A DNA stretch of 64,000 nucleotides from Nocardia flavorosea NBRC 108225 (GTDB lineage Bacteria > Actinomycetota > Actinomycetes > Mycobacteriales > Mycobacteriaceae): the NCBI RefSeq assembly GCF_001613385.1, contig NZ_BDCG01000008.1, positions 248,001 through 312,000 on the forward strand, written 5' to 3'. The position numbers and the translations under genes were made by a program. The notes beneath the pieces were generated by a model. It did no database searches. It was not told where the DNA came from and saw only the letters and a list, made by a program, of their open reading frames with translations. Shown here in pieces: positions 43,033 to 51,636 of the stretch (its first letter is position 1; every line of letters begins with the position of its first letter).

Positions 43033-44241
43033 ATGGTTCGGATAACACGTCGCGGCGCCGTCACCGCGCTGATTGCGGTTCTGGTGGCCGGGCTGTCCGG
43101 ATGTGGTTCGGTGGCCGGGACGGCTGTGCCCGGCGAGATCGATGTCCGTACCCTCGATGTCGGCGCTTTCCCGGTCGACCGGTTCAGTTATCCACAGGGA
43201 GCCGGTGAACACGGCGTGGTGCTGGAAGGCATCCGGATGTCGGAGGCCGTCGTGACGAGCAGTCAGGTCGATCCGTCGCTGCGGTTCGGCCGGGGCTCGA
43301 AGGTGCTGCCGGACCCGGCGACAGCGGTCGATTTCCTGGCCAACGTGTCCGAGCCGATTCTGGAGAATCGCAGAATGGTGGTCGGTTATGCGGCCGGGGG
43401 TGCCGATCAGGAAGATCCGGAGGGGCAGCCCCGTCCCACTTCGGATGCCACCGCGATCCAGGTGGTGGCGCTGCGGTTCCCCGATACCGACAGCGCCGCA
43501 ACGGCGGCCGAGGAACTGGAGGCGGCCGATATCGGCGTTTCGCCGGATAACCGGAAGCTGGAATCGGCGAAGCACCCACGGGCTCTGCTGCACTGGCGGC
43601 CCGGTGTCGCGAGTATCGGCGCGTTCCTCGCCCATGAAGAGTTCGTGTTGTCGCTGTTCGTCCAGCGCCCGGTGGCCGACAGCGCCGATCTGGTGTCGTG
43701 GGTGGACAGAACTCTGACCGCCCAGCTCGATCAGCTCGCCCGGTTCGAACCGACGCCGACGGCCGATATCGCCGATCTGGCGGTCGATCCGGAGAATCTG
43801 CTGGCGCGGGTGGTGGTCGCCGACCGGGAGGGTCACGAGCCGGATCCGGACCAGTTCGCTGTCTACGGCCGCAATTACCTGATCAATTCGGCCGACGATC
43901 AGCCCGCGCGGGCCCGGTTGCTCGATGAATCCGGGTTCGAACGCACCGCTTACGCCGCCGGCAGTTCCGTGGCGCGGGTGCGGGATCCGGCCGGAGCGCC
44001 GATACTGGTGAACGGCTTCATCGAATCGGCGGGTCCGGCCTACGATCCGATGCCGGCGCCAAAGGCGGTTCCCGGCGTGAAATGCCTCGAGCTCAATAGC
44101 TCCGGAGATCCGGAACGTCAGTACCGGTACCGGTGTTTCGTCCCGTACAAGCGGTATGTCGGTGTGGTGTCCAGCGACGACGAGACCGAGATCCGGCAGA
44201 AGACCGCGGCCCAATACGCACTGTTGGCAAATAGTTTCTGA
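43033..44241 (+). CDS. DUF7373-like lipoprotein
   Basis: 402 residues. The signal peptide has lipobox GLSGC (Cys24). The rest is a two-part globular domain with no catalytic motif, ending with two Cys that may form a disulphide (VKCLELN, YRCFVPYKRYVG). It resembles a lipoprotein family common in Nocardia (DUF7373). A purine-rich GAGAGGCGG precedes the ATG. It stands alone between the FHA gene and the iron-box region. Confidence 0.75.
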   Translation: MVRITRRGAVTALIAVLVAGLSGCGSVAGTAVPGEIDVRTLDVGAFPVDRFSYPQGAGEHGVVLEGIRMSEAVVTSSQVDPSLRFGRGSKVLPDPATAVDFLANVSEPILENRRMVVGYAAGGADQEDPEGQPRPTSDATAIQVVALRFPDTDSAATAAEELEAADIGVSPDNRKLESAKHPRALLHWRPGVASIGAFLAHEEFVLSLFVQRPVADSADLVSWVDRTLTAQLDQLARFEPTPTADIADLAVDPENLLARVVVADREGHEPDPDQFAVYGRNYLINSADDQPARARLLDESGFERTAYAAGSSVARVRDPAGAPILVNGFIESAGPAYDPMPAPKAVPGVKCLELNSSGDPERQYRYRCFVPYKRYVGVVSSDDETEIRQKTAAQYALLANSF

Positions 44242-44325
44242 TACCACCCCGGCCTGGTGTGACCGGGCGGAAAACGTTGCCGCCCGGCCCTTCTCACCAT
44301 CGGCGAGTCTTCCGGAATTTTGCCG

Positions 44326-44344
44326 CAAGGGCAGGCTAGCCTTA
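44326..44344. promoter_or_regulatory. candidate iron box 1
   Basis: Matches the 19-base IdeR/DmdR consensus TTAGGTTAGGCTAACCTAA at 13 positions and contains the perfect palindrome AGGCTAGCCT. Confidence 0.5.
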
Positions 44345-44444
44345 CCGTGTTCTGCGTCTCACCGCAGCCGCAACACCCGATGACCATACACCCGCCCACC
44401 TGTACGTCGAGCGTGCTATACCCAATCGCTATCACACGCCATAG

Positions 44445-44463
44445 TTAGGTAAGCCTTGCCAGT
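44445..44463. promoter_or_regulatory. candidate iron box 2
   Basis: TTAGGTAAGCCTTGCC matches the IdeR/DmdR consensus at 12 of 19 positions. It lies about 80 bases before the oxygenase start, where a repressor would block the promoter. Confidence 0.55.
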
Positions 44464-44543
44464 GCCGCGGCCACGCACTAACTTCGCACATCGACTCGTC
44501 CGCACCGGTACCGCGATCCACGATTCCGAGAAGGGGAACTTTG

Positions 44544-45722
44544 GTGAAAAGCGTTCTCTCAGAACGTAAAGCGCTTCACCCACCCAGCATCGACGATATC
44601 GAGCACCGTGAGTTACCCGGCACCGCCGCACAGGCCCTGCGCGACCTGGCCGCTGAGATCGCCCGCACAGTGGCTCGCTCCTCGGCCGACGCCGCCGAAT
44701 TCCTGGCCGACCCGGCCCTGCTGGCACAGATCGGCGCCCGCGCCGGTGACCTACCGGCGGCGGTCCACACCGCCGTCCGCCCACCGGCCACTGCCGCCGG
44801 TGCCTGCATCGTGCGCGGATTACCACTGTCCGACAGCGAAATCGGGCCCACGCCACCGGATTGGCAGTCCGCGGCACGGTGGAGTGCCGATCCCGGCCGG
44901 ACACGCGGCTCGTTCGAATTGGATATCGCCATGCTGCTGCTGGCGGCGGCTGCCGGAGAACCGTTCGGCTGGGCCGGTCAACAGGACGGGCGGCTGGTGA
45001 ACAACATCATCCCCGCGGCGGGACACGAATTCGAACAGTCCGGCGCCAGCAGCACGGTCCTGCTCAGCCCGCATACCGAGGACGCGTTCCACCCCCTGCG
45101 CGCCAATATGCTCATGCTGGCCTGCCTGCGCAACCTCGACTCGGTCGGCACCACGGTGTCGTCGGTACGGCGCGTCCGGCTGCCCCGCCCACAGCAGGAC
45201 ATCCTGCGCACGCCCACTCTGCCGATCCTGCCGGATGTCTCCTACGGATCCGCGTTCGAACGAGCCGAGGCCGTCCCGGTGCCGACCCTGTGGAGCGAAC
45301 CGGGTCACGAGGACGACCCCGGTTCACTCACACTGCGTTTCGACCCGGCCTACACCCCTCTGGGCGACGCCGGCCCGGAGTTCCGGGAGGCCTATGCGCA
45401 GCTGGAACGCGAACTCGAACGAGTCTGCGCAGTACCAGCGCTACGCCGCGGTGAGCTGCTCCTACTCGACAACGATGTCGCCGTCCACGGCCGGGTGCCG
45501 TTCACTCCCCGCTACGACGGCACCGATCGCTGGCTCAAACGAGTGAACATCCGGCTACCCGAACGCCCGCGCCGCGCAGCCGAATCCAGGGAGAATGGAT
45601 ACGGTCAGCAGATCGTCGCGCCCTTCGCACCGATGCCGCCGCGACCGGCGGTATCGGTGCGGGAGGCGCGGGAAGAGCGGAACGGTGCAGTAGATGATCG
45701 AGGATCCATTGGGCACACGTGA
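44544..45722 (+). CDS. Fe(II)/2-oxoglutarate oxygenase, clavaminate synthase/AsnO/VioC type
   Basis: 392 residues. The facial triad is visible: His177 and Glu179 in SPHTED, and His315 in NDVAVHGR. The 2-oxoglutarate-binding Arg is in the downstream FTPRYDGTDRWLKRVN, a signature of clavaminate synthase, asparagine and arginine beta-hydroxylases. A free or carrier-bound amino acid is therefore the likely substrate. The GTG at 44544 has AAGGGG upstream (a TTG lies one codon before). First gene of the Dap cluster behind two iron boxes; its end overlaps the next gene by 29 nt. Confidence 0.85.
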   Translation: MKSVLSERKALHPPSIDDIEHRELPGTAAQALRDLAAEIARTVARSSADAAEFLADPALLAQIGARAGDLPAAVHTAVRPPATAAGACIVRGLPLSDSEIGPTPPDWQSAARWSADPGRTRGSFELDIAMLLLAAAAGEPFGWAGQQDGRLVNNIIPAAGHEFEQSGASSTVLLSPHTEDAFHPLRANMLMLACLRNLDSVGTTVSSVRRVRLPRPQQDILRTPTLPILPDVSYGSAFERAEAVPVPTLWSEPGHEDDPGSLTLRFDPAYTPLGDAGPEFREAYAQLERELERVCAVPALRRGELLLLDNDVAVHGRVPFTPRYDGTDRWLKRVNIRLPERPRRAAESRENGYGQQIVAPFAPMPPRPAVSVREAREERNGAVDDRGSIGHT

Positions 45723-46704
45723 CCGAGCAACTCCACTGCGCGTCCTGAGCCGCAGCGACCTGGCCGATGTGCCGGTGGCTCCGGCCGAGGTGGTACGCGC
45801 CGTGGAAGAGGCCTATATCGCCCTGGCCGCGGGAGATTCGGACAACCCACGCAAACTCAGCGTCGCCAACCCCGACGGCTGGTCGGTGGCCTACGCCATG
45901 CTGGGCCGCGACGGCCGGCGCCGGGTGGTCGCGATGAAATCGTCGTACAAATTCGATCCCGGCCACGACCGCACCACCAAGCGCTACTTCACGACGATCA
46001 CGCTCTACGACGACACCACGGGTGCCCCCATCGCCATGATGGACTGTGCGCGCGTGGGTGCCCTGCGCACCCCGGCGGTATCCGCGCTGCTCGTGCGGGA
46101 AACGCTGAGCCGGGACGCGGATTCGGTGCTGCTGATCGGCACCGGGACCCAGGGCCGCAACGCGCTGCCGCATCTGCTGGCCGCCAATCCGCAGCTGCGC
46201 AAACTGAAGCTGTTCGGCACGCATCCCGAAGGCATCGACGCGGTTCACCGCCAGCTCGCCGAGTATGCGCCGCATGCGCTGCTGGAAACGGTGGACGACC
46301 CCTACGCGGCGGCGCGGACAGCGGATGTCGTACTGGCCACGGCCGGGCCGGGTACCGAGGTCGCGATCGAATCCGAGCATCTGAAACCGGGGGCGGTGGT
46401 GGTCCTGGTGGGCTACGGTCTCGCCCCGTCCACGCTGAGCGACGCCGACCGGGTGATCGCCACCAGCGCCGAGCAGATGGCCTTGACCGGCACCGATATG
46501 GCCGACGAGGACGGCGTGCTGCGCCCGGTGGATGCCGAACTACCGCAGATCCTGAGCCGGCGTGCGGTCGCCCGCCGCCGCGCCGACGAACGAATCTTCG
46601 TCTACAACAGCGGCCTGGTCCTCACCGATATCGCGGTGGCCCACGCACTGGCCGAACGCGCCATCGCGGAGGGGCGGGGCACGGAGGTCGCGCTATGGGA
46701 TTGA
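45694..46704 (+). CDS. SbnB-like dehydrogenase (ornithine cyclodeaminase/mu-crystallin fold)
   Basis: 336 residues. The substrate lysine region is MKSSYKFDPGHD and the Rossmann NAD motif is VLLIGTGTQGRNALP. Beside an SbnA homologue, this family member is expected to act as SbnB: NAD-dependent oxidation of ACEGA to L-2,3-diaminopropionate and 2-oxoglutarate. Translation probably couples to the oxygenase gene (29-nt overlap, weak ribosome site) and to the decarboxylase gene (10-nt overlap). A plain ornithine cyclodeaminase is the alternative, but the SbnA neighbour argues against it. Confidence 0.85.
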   Translation: MIEDPLGTRDRATPLRVLSRSDLADVPVAPAEVVRAVEEAYIALAAGDSDNPRKLSVANPDGWSVAYAMLGRDGRRRVVAMKSSYKFDPGHDRTTKRYFTTITLYDDTTGAPIAMMDCARVGALRTPAVSALLVRETLSRDADSVLLIGTGTQGRNALPHLLAANPQLRKLKLFGTHPEGIDAVHRQLAEYAPHALLETVDDPYAAARTADVVLATAGPGTEVAIESEHLKPGAVVVLVGYGLAPSTLSDADRVIATSAEQMALTGTDMADEDGVLRPVDAELPQILSRRAVARRRADERIFVYNSGLVLTDIAVAHALAERAIAEGRGTEVALWD

Positions 46705-48071
46705 CCGGAGCCGACGCCCCCGCGGGAGCCGGCGCCGGTTCCCGCGGTGAGCACGCGGGCACGGTGGCTGCACCGTTACCCGCGCACCGTGCTCTCTGGG
46801 AAGAGCAGGTGCTCGCGGATCCGCACCTGCTGGCGGATATCGCGTTCGCGGTCGGCGGGCCGTTCCATATGATGTATCCGGCCCGAGTGGTCGAGAACAT
46901 TCACGGATTTCAGCGGGTTTTCGCTGCTGCCGGAGTTTCCGGATCGGTATTCTACGGGAAGAAGGCGAACAAGGCGGCGTGCGTCGCCCGCGCCTGCGCG
47001 ACCGCGGGAGCAGGGGTCGACGTATCCAGTACCGGCGAACTCGTGGCCGCACTGGCGCAAGGCGTCCGCGGGCCGGATCTACTGGTGACCGGGCCCGAGA
47101 AGGCCGATGAATTGCATTGGCTCGCCGCCCGGCACGGCTGCCTGATCGCCGTGGACAGCGTGGGTGAGCTGAACCGGCTTGCCGACCTGGGCGTCCCGGT
47201 ACGGATACTGCTGCGGATACTGCCGGCAGCTTCGGCCAGCCGGTTCGGAATGTCGGCGGACGAACTCGGCCGGGCGGTCACCATGGCCACCGAATATTCG
47301 TCGATCACGCTCCAGGGCTTCAGTTTCCATTTGTCCGGATACGACCCGGTGCCCCGTGCCGAATTGGCGGTCCAGCTACTCGATCGTATCCAGGCGGCCC
47401 GGACACAGGGCCATCCGGCGTCCATGATTTCCGTCGGCGGCGGATTCGGGGTGGATTACGTACCCGCCGACCACTGGGCCGCCTTCCGGGACGAAGCCAA
47501 CCGCCGATGGTTCCATTCCGGGAAAGCCTTCGATTCGTACTACCCGTATTCCTTTCCCGAAGCCGGCCCGGCCATGCTGGCCGCGATTCTGGAACGCGAC
47601 GACCTGGCCCGGCGGCTCCGGCAGACCGGCACCACCCTGGCGGTCGAACCGGGCCGCGCATTGCTCGACCGGGCCGGCAGCACCGTGTTCCGCGTCCAGG
47701 GTTACAAGACACGCCACGAGCACGGGCAGCCGTATCGGGTGCTGACGGTGGACGGTTCCAGCCTGAGTCTGTCCGAACAATGGTTCGACAGCGAATATCT
47801 GCCCGACCCGGTGCTCTGGCCCACCGCCGCCGGAACGCCCACCCCCACGGTCGTCGGCGCCGCCACCTGCCTGGAATCGGACATGCTCAGCTGGCGGCGG
47901 ATTCCGCTGCCACGTGCCGCGGAAACCGGTGATCTGCTGGTCTATCCGAATACCGCCGGATACCAGATGGATTCCAACGAATCGCCCTTCCACGAATTGC
48001 CCATTCCGCCGAAGGTGGTGCTTTCGCAGGCGGCGGGCGGCCGGTTCCGCTGGGCTCTCGATCGACCCTGA
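46695..48071 (+). CDS. Y4yA/SbnH-type PLP decarboxylase (fold type III)
   Basis: 458 residues, with an alanine racemase/DapDC/ornithine decarboxylase fold. The PLP lysine is probably Lys90 in FYGKKANKA, the phosphate loop is SVGGGFGVDY, and the C-terminal catalytic Cys and Asp are in AATCLESDML. Relatives (Y4yA, SbnH) sit in siderophore clusters; SbnH decarboxylates a Dap-containing intermediate of staphyloferrin B. GGAGG lies 7 nt before the ATG, which overlaps the sbnB-like gene by 10 nt. The exact substrate here is unknown. Confidence 0.82.
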   Translation: MGLTGADAPAGAGAGSRGEHAGTVAAPLPAHRALWEEQVLADPHLLADIAFAVGGPFHMMYPARVVENIHGFQRVFAAAGVSGSVFYGKKANKAACVARACATAGAGVDVSSTGELVAALAQGVRGPDLLVTGPEKADELHWLAARHGCLIAVDSVGELNRLADLGVPVRILLRILPAASASRFGMSADELGRAVTMATEYSSITLQGFSFHLSGYDPVPRAELAVQLLDRIQAARTQGHPASMISVGGGFGVDYVPADHWAAFRDEANRRWFHSGKAFDSYYPYSFPEAGPAMLAAILERDDLARRLRQTGTTLAVEPGRALLDRAGSTVFRVQGYKTRHEHGQPYRVLTVDGSSLSLSEQWFDSEYLPDPVLWPTAAGTPTPTVVGAATCLESDMLSWRRIPLPRAAETGDLLVYPNTAGYQMDSNESPFHELPIPPKVVLSQAAGGRFRWALDRP

Positions 48072-48151
48072 CAGCCCTTTCCATCCTGGCGGTAAGGCCG
48101 CCGGCCCAGGCCGCTTCGCACCGACCGCTATCGACGCCCAGGAGTTCTGCC

Positions 48152-49294
48152 ATGCCCCTCGTCACCCGCGTGACGGACCTGATCGGCCGCACCCCCCTCT
48201 TCGAGTTGGCGACCACCCCCTCCGGTAGCCGCCTGCTGCTCAAACTCGAACAATTCAACCCGACGGGTGCCGCCAAGATACGGATGGCGCGGGAAATGGT
48301 TCTGGACGCGGAACGCCGGGGATTTCTGGGCACGGGCGGGCATATCATCGAATCCACGTCCGGAAATACCGGGCTCGGCCTGGCGGTGGTGGCCGCCGAA
48401 CGCGGCTACCGGTTCACTGCGGTGGTCGACCATCACGCGAGCAGGGACAAATTGCGGGCCATGCGGGCAATGGGTGCCGAACTGGTCTTCGTCGCCGACG
48501 ACGGGGACGACACACTGGCCACCTCCGCCCGCGAAGACCACGCCGAGGCCATGGCGGCCGGGCTACCCGATGCGTATTTCACCGAACAGCACAACAACGA
48601 TGCCAACGCGGTGGGCTATTACGCGGTGGCCGAGGAATTACTGACCGAAGTGGACCGGGTGGATATCCTGCTCTCCGCGGTCGGCACCGGCGGCTCCCTA
48701 TTCGGTACGGCGACCCGATTACGGCAGCTGGGATGTGTACCGCGCGTCATCGGGGTGGAACCGGTCGGTTCGATCGCGTTCGGCGGCCCCGGCGGACCCT
48801 ACTGGCAGTCGGGCACCGGCACCCCGCCCGGGGCGACAATCGGCACCGCCGTCGACTACGACCTGCTCGACGAGGGAGTCAAGGTGTCGGATCGGGACGC
48901 CTTCGCCACCTGCCGCGCGGTATCCCGCCATCTCGGCCTGATGCTGGGTGGTTCGGCGGGCGGCTCCGTATATGCGGGACTGACCGGGCTCGACGAGTTT
49001 CCGGCCGGTTCAACCGTGGTCACCATCGTGTGCGACGGCGGCGAGAAATACCTCGACACGGTATTCGACGACGACTGGATGGCCGAGCACGATCTGCTCG
49101 ACACCGCCGCCGAACGCGAGGTGCACGCGCTGTTGACCCGTTATGCTCCCGCGGGCCGTGGTACACAGCCGGTGGACGCGACCGTGCTCGGCGATGCCGC
49201 CACCGTCGATTCCGCTACCGCACGGCCGGACGAGCACACCCACGACGAGCACGACGATACGGAGGATTCGGACACCATGGTGCGGGCCCGGTGA
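48152..49294 (+). CDS. SbnA-like PLP synthase with metal-binding-like tail
   Basis: 380 residues of the cysteine-synthase fold. The PLP lysine is Lys42 in NPTGAAKIRM, the substrate loop ESTSGNTGLG, and the phosphate cup SAVGTGGSLFG. SbnA condenses O-phosphoserine with glutamate to give ACEGA for Dap synthesis. The C-terminus carries an unusual run rich in His, Asp and Glu (DEHTHDEHDDTEDSD). AGGAG lies 7 nt before the ATG. The stop overlaps the MATE start by 4 nt. Confidence 0.85.
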   Translation: MPLVTRVTDLIGRTPLFELATTPSGSRLLLKLEQFNPTGAAKIRMAREMVLDAERRGFLGTGGHIIESTSGNTGLGLAVVAAERGYRFTAVVDHHASRDKLRAMRAMGAELVFVADDGDDTLATSAREDHAEAMAAGLPDAYFTEQHNNDANAVGYYAVAEELLTEVDRVDILLSAVGTGGSLFGTATRLRQLGCVPRVIGVEPVGSIAFGGPGGPYWQSGTGTPPGATIGTAVDYDLLDEGVKVSDRDAFATCRAVSRHLGLMLGGSAGGSVYAGLTGLDEFPAGSTVVTIVCDGGEKYLDTVFDDDWMAEHDLLDTAAEREVHALLTRYAPAGRGTQPVDATVLGDAATVDSATARPDEHTHDEHDDTEDSDTMVRAR

Positions 49295-50742
49295 TCAGCA
49301 CACCACTCTCGCGATATCGTCCCGACGGCCGCCGGCCGGCCGGCCCCGCCCCCCGGCGGTTCGCCGCCCCGGATTTCCGGCGGCTCGCCGCCCTGGCCAC
49401 CCCGATCGCCCTGACCCAGCTCGCTCAGGTCGCGGTTTCCACCACCAATATCGCCCTGATGGGCAGTCTCGGTGTGCAGGCCGTGGCGGCGGGTGGGCTG
49501 GCGCTGGTGCTGTTCAACCAGATCCGCACCATGTGCGTCGGGTTGATCACCGGCAGCGGTAACCAGATCGCCGCGGCCGTGGGCGCCGCCGGGAAACGGG
49601 GCACCGATCCCGATCCGGAGATCCGCGATGTGGTGCGGTCGAGTTTCCTGATCGCGACAGCCGCCGGATTACTGGGCGGCGCGATTCTCATCGGCCTGGG
49701 CTGGTCGTTGCAATGGCTCGGCCAGGATGCCGGCGTGCTCGAACAGGCCCGGCCGTTGATGGTCGCCTTGGCTCCCGGGCTGCTGCCGTGCCTGTGGTTC
49801 CAGGTGCTACGCCAGTACACGGTCGGCATGCAGCGCCCACAGGCCCTGTTGTTCGTGACCCTCGGTTCGATTGCGGTCAACCTGGTACTGGCACTGAGTT
49901 TGATCCACGGCTGGGCCGGGCTCCCCGCCCTGGGCCTGACCGGTGTGGGTGTCGCGAGTTCGCTGGTCTTCCTGCTCATGTTCGTGGCTTTCTGGGCCAT
50001 GGTGCGCCGCGACCCACAGCTGGGCCGTACCCTGCCGCTTCGGCCGTGGCCGGTGCGCCCGGCAACCGTTCGCGCCGAACTGCGGCTCGGTACGCCCATC
50101 GCGCTGACCTATGGTTCCGAAGCCGGGATGTTCTCGGTGCTCGCCTTGGTCATGGGTTCCCTGGGCCCGGCCGCACTGGCCGCGCACAACGTCGTCTACC
50201 AGGTGATCTATATCGTCTTCCAGGTCGCCATCGGTATTTCGCACGGCGCCTCGATCCTGGTCAGCCACAGTGTGGCGCGCGACGAAACCGCACACGCCCG
50301 CGGCCTTGCCTGGCTCGCGCTGCGGTGTGCCGGGGTGGTCGCGGTGGTCACCGGCCTGGCCTATGTCTTCGTTCCGCAACTGGTGCTGCGCCCGTTTCTC
50401 GATCTGGACGATTCGGCAACTCTCGATGTGGCCCGGTCGCTGCTGCTGATCGGTATCGTCCTGCAGTTCTTCGATGCGGCCCAGAACATCGGCACCGGGC
50501 TGTTGCGGGGACTGCAGGCGACGAACGCGGGGTTCCGGTTGTCGGTGGTCGGTTACTGGTTCGTCGGCCTGCCCACGGCAGTTGTTCTGGCCTTCCCCGC
50601 CGGACTGGGCGCCGCGGGAGTGTGGTGGGGACTGACCGCGGGCCTCGCCGCCACCGCCGCGCTGATGCTGCGCAAATACTTCGCCCTGCTCGACGAGCAC
50701 GATGCCCTGGTGGCTCCGCACCATCGGGAAACCGTAAGTTAG
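49291..50742 (+). CDS. MATE-family efflux transporter
   Basis: 483 residues with about 12 hydrophobic segments in two related halves (LAALATPIALTQLAQVAVSTTN, LRLGTPIALTYGSEAGMFSV). The GTG overlaps the SbnA-like stop by 4 nt, so it is translationally tied to the pathway and is the likely exporter of its product. Coupling ion (H+ or Na+) cannot be told from the sequence. Confidence 0.9.
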   Translation: MISTPLSRYRPDGRRPAGPAPRRFAAPDFRRLAALATPIALTQLAQVAVSTTNIALMGSLGVQAVAAGGLALVLFNQIRTMCVGLITGSGNQIAAAVGAAGKRGTDPDPEIRDVVRSSFLIATAAGLLGGAILIGLGWSLQWLGQDAGVLEQARPLMVALAPGLLPCLWFQVLRQYTVGMQRPQALLFVTLGSIAVNLVLALSLIHGWAGLPALGLTGVGVASSLVFLLMFVAFWAMVRRDPQLGRTLPLRPWPVRPATVRAELRLGTPIALTYGSEAGMFSVLALVMGSLGPAALAAHNVVYQVIYIVFQVAIGISHGASILVSHSVARDETAHARGLAWLALRCAGVVAVVTGLAYVFVPQLVLRPFLDLDDSATLDVARSLLLIGIVLQFFDAAQNIGTGLLRGLQATNAGFRLSVVGYWFVGLPTAVVLAFPAGLGAAGVWWGLTAGLAATAALMLRKYFALLDEHDALVAPHHRETVS

Positions 50743-50757
50743 GATTGCCTTTCCAAA
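50739..50757. promoter_or_regulatory. candidate iron box 3, before the flavodoxin gene
   Basis: TTAGGATTGCCTTTCCAAA matches the IdeR/DmdR consensus at 13 of 19 positions. It overlaps the MATE stop codon and lies 24 bases ahead of the flavodoxin start, suggesting a separate iron-controlled promoter. Confidence 0.5.
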
Positions 50758-50780
50758 GTTCACGGGAAAGGAGTGGCGGG

Positions 50781-51245
50781 GTGCGTATTGTCGTCCTGTT
50801 CGGTTCGGAAATGGGCACGGCGGAAAAGGTGGCCGAGGCAATGGCCGAGGAACTGACCGGATACGAGACCGTGGTTTTCGATATGTCCGAATTCGACCTC
50901 GCCGACCTCGATTCGGAGGCCTTCCACGTCATCGTGTGCTCCACCTACGGCGACGGCGACCTGCCGACCGGTGCCGAACCCTTCTTCGACGCCCTGGACG
51001 CACAGCAACCGGACCTCACCGGCCTCCGTTTCGCCGTCTTCGGACTCGGCGATTCGGTCTACGACAACACGTTCAACCGGGGCGGGGAGATCGCCGCCGA
51101 GAAACTCACCGCACTCGGCGGCATCCAGGTCGGCGACCACGCGCGCCACGACGCCTCCACCGAGATCGAACCCACGGCAATGGGCCGCGAATGGGTGCGC
51201 GCGCTACCGCTCGATACACGCCGGTTGAGCTTGAGTGCGGGGTAA
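50781..51245 (+). CDS. flavodoxin-domain protein
   Basis: A 154-residue FMN-binding flavodoxin of the MioC/reductase-domain type: phosphate loop GSEMGTAEKVAEA, then STYGDGDLPTGAEPF and FGLGDSVYDNTFN around the flavin. In iron-starved cells a flavodoxin can replace ferredoxin or supply electrons to release iron; either is inference here. The GTG has AAAGGAG 8 nt upstream and an iron box just before. Confidence 0.87.
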   Translation: MRIVVLFGSEMGTAEKVAEAMAEELTGYETVVFDMSEFDLADLDSEAFHVIVCSTYGDGDLPTGAEPFFDALDAQQPDLTGLRFAVFGLGDSVYDNTFNRGGEIAAEKLTALGGIQVGDHARHDASTEIEPTAMGREWVRALPLDTRRLSLSAG

Positions 51246-51636
51246 CGCCGAGCATCACAACCGAACCGGAGGCTTCGCGTCGTTCGTCTGCTATGAGGGT
51301 CAGCGCTGCTCGACGACACCGCCGCCACTGCTCCGGTTGTCCCACACCACACTGCGCCCGCCGGGCAACAGCACGAGAGCAGCCCGGCCACGGGGCATAA
51401 CCCACGGCGCGGGGCGCCCGAGCGCACGCTCCGGCACACCGGATCGCCGAAGAGCCTTGCTGACCTCGTTCTCTGAGGCTGCCCTATGCCCCGGTGGGTG
51501 TAAACCGGCCGGGTGCACAGGGTTCCGCCGCAGGTCGGGGCCGGGACTTCTCCGGCGCGTGTCGGCGGCGGCCTCTAGACTGGTGGGCGGTGCGGCGCAT
51601 CCTCCGCCGCAGCACGTCGATCCAGGAGGGGACGAT
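51246..51636. other. 391-base gap after the flavodoxin gene
   Basis: No confident gene. A minus-strand frame ending at 51300 reads like the end of a small protein (RGRAALVLLPGGRSVVWDNR) but has no clear start or ribosome site; it could be a remnant. Confidence 0.4.

Larger units (their letters stand above)
44242..44543. other. control region of the Dap cluster
   Basis: About 300 bases without a gene. It contains two candidate iron boxes (44326-44344 and 44445-44463) ahead of the oxygenase gene, as expected for an iron-repressed promoter. Confidence 0.65.

Noticed and set aside
51300..51480. Minus-strand frame reading RGRAALVLLPGGRSVVWDNR near its end
   Set aside because: Looks protein-like but short, without a start or ribosome site. 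Mentioned only as a possible remnant.
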